A stretch of DNA of 64,000 bases from Pyropia yezoensis (lineage: Eukaryota > Rhodophyta > Bangiophyceae > Bangiales > Bangiaceae). The translations under genes and the position numbers were made by a program. The notes below the pieces were generated by a model. It was not told the DNA's origin. It saw only the letters and a program-made list of their open reading frames with translations, and ran no database searches. Below, one piece after another: positions 62,191 to 64,000 of this stretch. The stretch covers positions 42,608,878 through 42,672,877 of the forward strand of contig CM020618.1 of the NCBI GenBank assembly GCA_009829735.1. Direction: 5' to 3'. How positions within the stretch are numbered: position 1 is the stretch's first letter; each line of letters opens with the position of its first letter.

Positions 62191-63110
62191 CTATTCAGAG
62201 AGAAGATCCTCCACGTACTTCCACGTATCATCTTTGGCTTTATAGACGAACCAACGCACCCTCAACATGAGGCGGTTAGTGTTATCCCACCCGTGGTCGA
62301 TGAACTTTTCGAACACGTACTCCTGCAGGCCCTGTTTGGTCGCAGATCGCGAAGGCAGGCGCCACGCCTTCAGTGCACGCGCCCACGCCAGGTCGCCTGC
62401 AGGAGGTGGTGCAACTTTTACCACGTCCTGTCCGTTTACTGTGCGGATCCCATCATCACTTTCGATGGTAAACCGTCGCCCATCCGTACGAAGGACTTGG
62501 TATGGCCCCTTGGTTTGTAACACCAACTTACCCCCAGTTGGGGTGTGTGAGTGGACCAATACCCAGTCACCCTGCTCAGGGACGTGCTTGGCATTACGCC
62601 CCTTCTTGTCAAAAGTACGTTTGTAGCGCTTTTGCGCTTTGTCCATCCCAGCCCTCACTTTAGGGATGAGTTTCTCGAGCCTAGAGCCGAACTCCACCTT
62701 ACTCTCAGTAGGAGTAGGTGTACTGCCATTGGCCTCCCTAGTTGTGAGCGGCCGCCGTACGGCAATAGACCGCACACGGCGGGGGGTCACAAAAGCGAGG
62801 GGTACTTCCCCGGTAGATGAGTGAACCTGCGAATTGTAGGCAGTGGTAAGAATAGAAATGTATTGGTCCCACGTTTTCTCGTGCTCACTCACATAGTGGC
62901 GCAGCTGCCGAACAATAGTTTTGTTGAAGCGCTCCACCTGCCCATTAGTTTGTGGGTGGTAGGGGGTGGCATAGTTTGCCTGAATCCCCCTCCTCAAGAG
63001 GAGGCCATCGTCTCCGACGAAGAATCGTGACTTTGCGACGGTGTCCAGCGCCTCCCTCTGCGACTTGCAGAAGGGATGTTCGACCTGGGGAATACTCCTT
63101 GGAGCGTGAC
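62191..63110 (-). pseudogene. pol: Element E pol remnant: RNase H-integrase linker fragment fused to integrase/chromodomain end
   Basis: Minus strand 63110-62990 matches the D region around QRDALDTVAETRFFLGDDG. It is then joined directly to YHPQTNGQVERFNKTIV and the rest of the integrase C terminus and chromodomain (KAKDDTWKYVED), ending at a stop at 62191-62193. About 500 bases of D pol (57470-57980), including the first two catalytic Asp of integrase, are absent. Sequence further right (63110-63240) is too degraded to place. Confidence 0.75.
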
Positions 63111-63239
63111 GGACACAAACTGCGGTCCGATCTCTGAAAAGGTCCTGTCAGGGGTGCTACACGCAGAGGTAGTGCGGGACATCTCCACGCACCACTTGTG
63201 CATACAACAACCCATCCACATGCGTCACTTTCATAAGGG

Positions 63240-63864
63240 CCAGTAGTACCTGGTCCTCAGGACCTGTTGTAGTGTACTAGACCCGAGATATACACCCCAG
63301 GGGCGCTACGCTCCCGATCAAAGATACTTTCCTTGAGGGTGGCGCGGGTAAGAACTTGTTACGACCCCTGTCACAGGCTCGAGCCCATCACCGACGAGTG
63401 AAGGTCCGCCGTCCTCCACCCGCCTAGTTGGCGATGGCTCTACGCCGAACTTGAATCCAACCCGAGTGGATCTCGCGGGGACAAGCCTCTCACCTTCGGA
63501 CGTTCCCTTTGAGTGTACCAACCGGTGGCCGGAGTGCGAACCACCGGTCCGAGGAAGACCCTTAGGGTAAGCACCCGAGTTTGTCGGGGTGGCTTACCGC
63601 CCGCACCGATACCCACGGCCCTACTGGCTGGAGTGCCTCTAGCACCTCCGCGACCCCAGGTACACCCTGTGTCTGGCCAGTAATCAAAGGCGCCGGAGTA
63701 AAGTCGTCACCGGAGAGTTTCCCGAACGTCGGGGGGTCCGATGCAGCCGAGTTGGCTAACGATCCACACGACACAGTCCAAGACCACCGTTCCTCTGAGA
63801 CAGAGGGCCCCCTACACCCGGGTGCACCCGGAGGTAAAGTTAACCTCTGTCCCCTGCTGCTCCA
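63240..63864 (-). pseudogene. gag: Element E gag N-terminal remnant
   Basis: Minus-strand reading gives APGCRGPSVSEERWSWTVS and SLANSAASDPPTFGKLSGD, then in another frame STRVGFKFGVEPSPTR and GDGGPSLVGDGLEP-like blocks, all matching the first ~150 residues of D Gag and its leader. Frame changes and loss of everything after that block make it non-functional. Confidence 0.7.
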
Positions 63865-64000
63865 TGTGGTATAAAACTCGACCCTGTCAGACACGTGTCA
63901 ATATCCCTCGGGGGAAAGGGACTGGTAACACAGAAAGGGAAACTACGAGAGTGGTATGCCTGTTGCCTCACGTGCCTGCTCGCAGGGCAAACAGATACGC
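63865..64000 (+). repeat. Element F: start of another D-family LTR
   Basis: TGTGGTATAAAACTCG at 63865 begins an LTR in plus orientation that leaves the window at 64000. It abuts the primer-binding site of E, so it most likely is the 5' LTR of a further copy inserted there. CTCCA (63860-63864) would be its target duplication. Confidence 0.7.

Larger units (their letters stand above)
59530..63864 (-). mobile_element. Element E: inverted, internally deleted relative of D
   Basis: Read right to left: primer-binding-site remnant (TGGAGCAGCAGGGG on the minus strand ending at 63864), gag N-terminal part, a few pol pieces with deletions, the pol C-terminal end, antisense ORF (plus strand), and an LTR fragment at 59530-59750. 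The similarity to D is high enough to follow by eye. It is a non-autonomous wreck joined head-to-head to D. Confidence 0.75.

Noticed and set aside
1-64000. tRNA or rRNA genes
   Set aside because: No cloverleaf or rRNA-like sequence noticed; not searched computationally.

Overview
The window looks like nuclear DNA of a GC-rich eukaryote. It has a GT-AG intron in an FkbM-type gene, WD40 and carotenoid-oxygenase gene remnants, long G/C homopolymers and triplet repeats, and several kilobases of LTR retrotransposons. The codon bias (almost all G/C third positions), Ala/Gly/Pro-rich proteins and sparse introns suggest an alga, with a bangiophyte red alga (Porphyra/Pyropia type) as my best guess. 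That assignment is inference and no marker here proves it. Few host genes are intact; most of the window is nested mobile DNA.

Layout. 1-350: 3' part of a GPH/sucrose-type transporter (minus), with one frameshift. 1526-3738 plus 41815-42414: one transposase-like ORF split by a nested block. 3739-41814: chromodomain Ty3/gypsy element A (407-bp LTRs, target duplication CTCGT). It contains two nearly identical, oppositely oriented copies of a second family: B (10156-27420, minus) and C (30364-41188, plus). B contains a 500-N gap flanked by a 5.9-kb repeated stretch that is almost certainly unmerged contig overlap; collapsed, B is 10,825 bp, exactly the length of C. The 2.9-kb stretch between B and C belongs to A but is inverted. 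Flipping it makes the C target duplication perfect, the B duplication 4/5, and puts the A pol frame in register across the junction. 43724-46212: decayed PWP2-like and carotenoid-cleavage-dioxygenase-like fragments. 47372-49486: two-exon FkbM methyltransferase gene, probably the only intact host gene. 49904-52120: two MITE copies, one interrupted by a 1.3-kb hAT-like element with a GC-rich core. 52222-64000: a third gypsy family, with D (plus) fused to an inverted, internally deleted relative E (minus), and a further LTR (F) starting in E's primer-binding site.

Main observation. All three gypsy families share one architecture: LTR, a common 14-nt primer-binding site, gag with a CCHC knuckle, a candidate -1 frameshift signal just before the gag stop codon (GGGAAAC in B/C and D, GAAAAAC in A), pol (protease, RT, RNase H, integrase, chromodomain), and then a long additional ORF in antisense orientation between pol and the 3' LTR. 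The antisense proteins are very diverged, yet can be aligned by eye over several blocks. They look like one undescribed protein family that has stayed with the retrotransposon lineage. In element A the antisense orientation is seen only after undoing the inversion.
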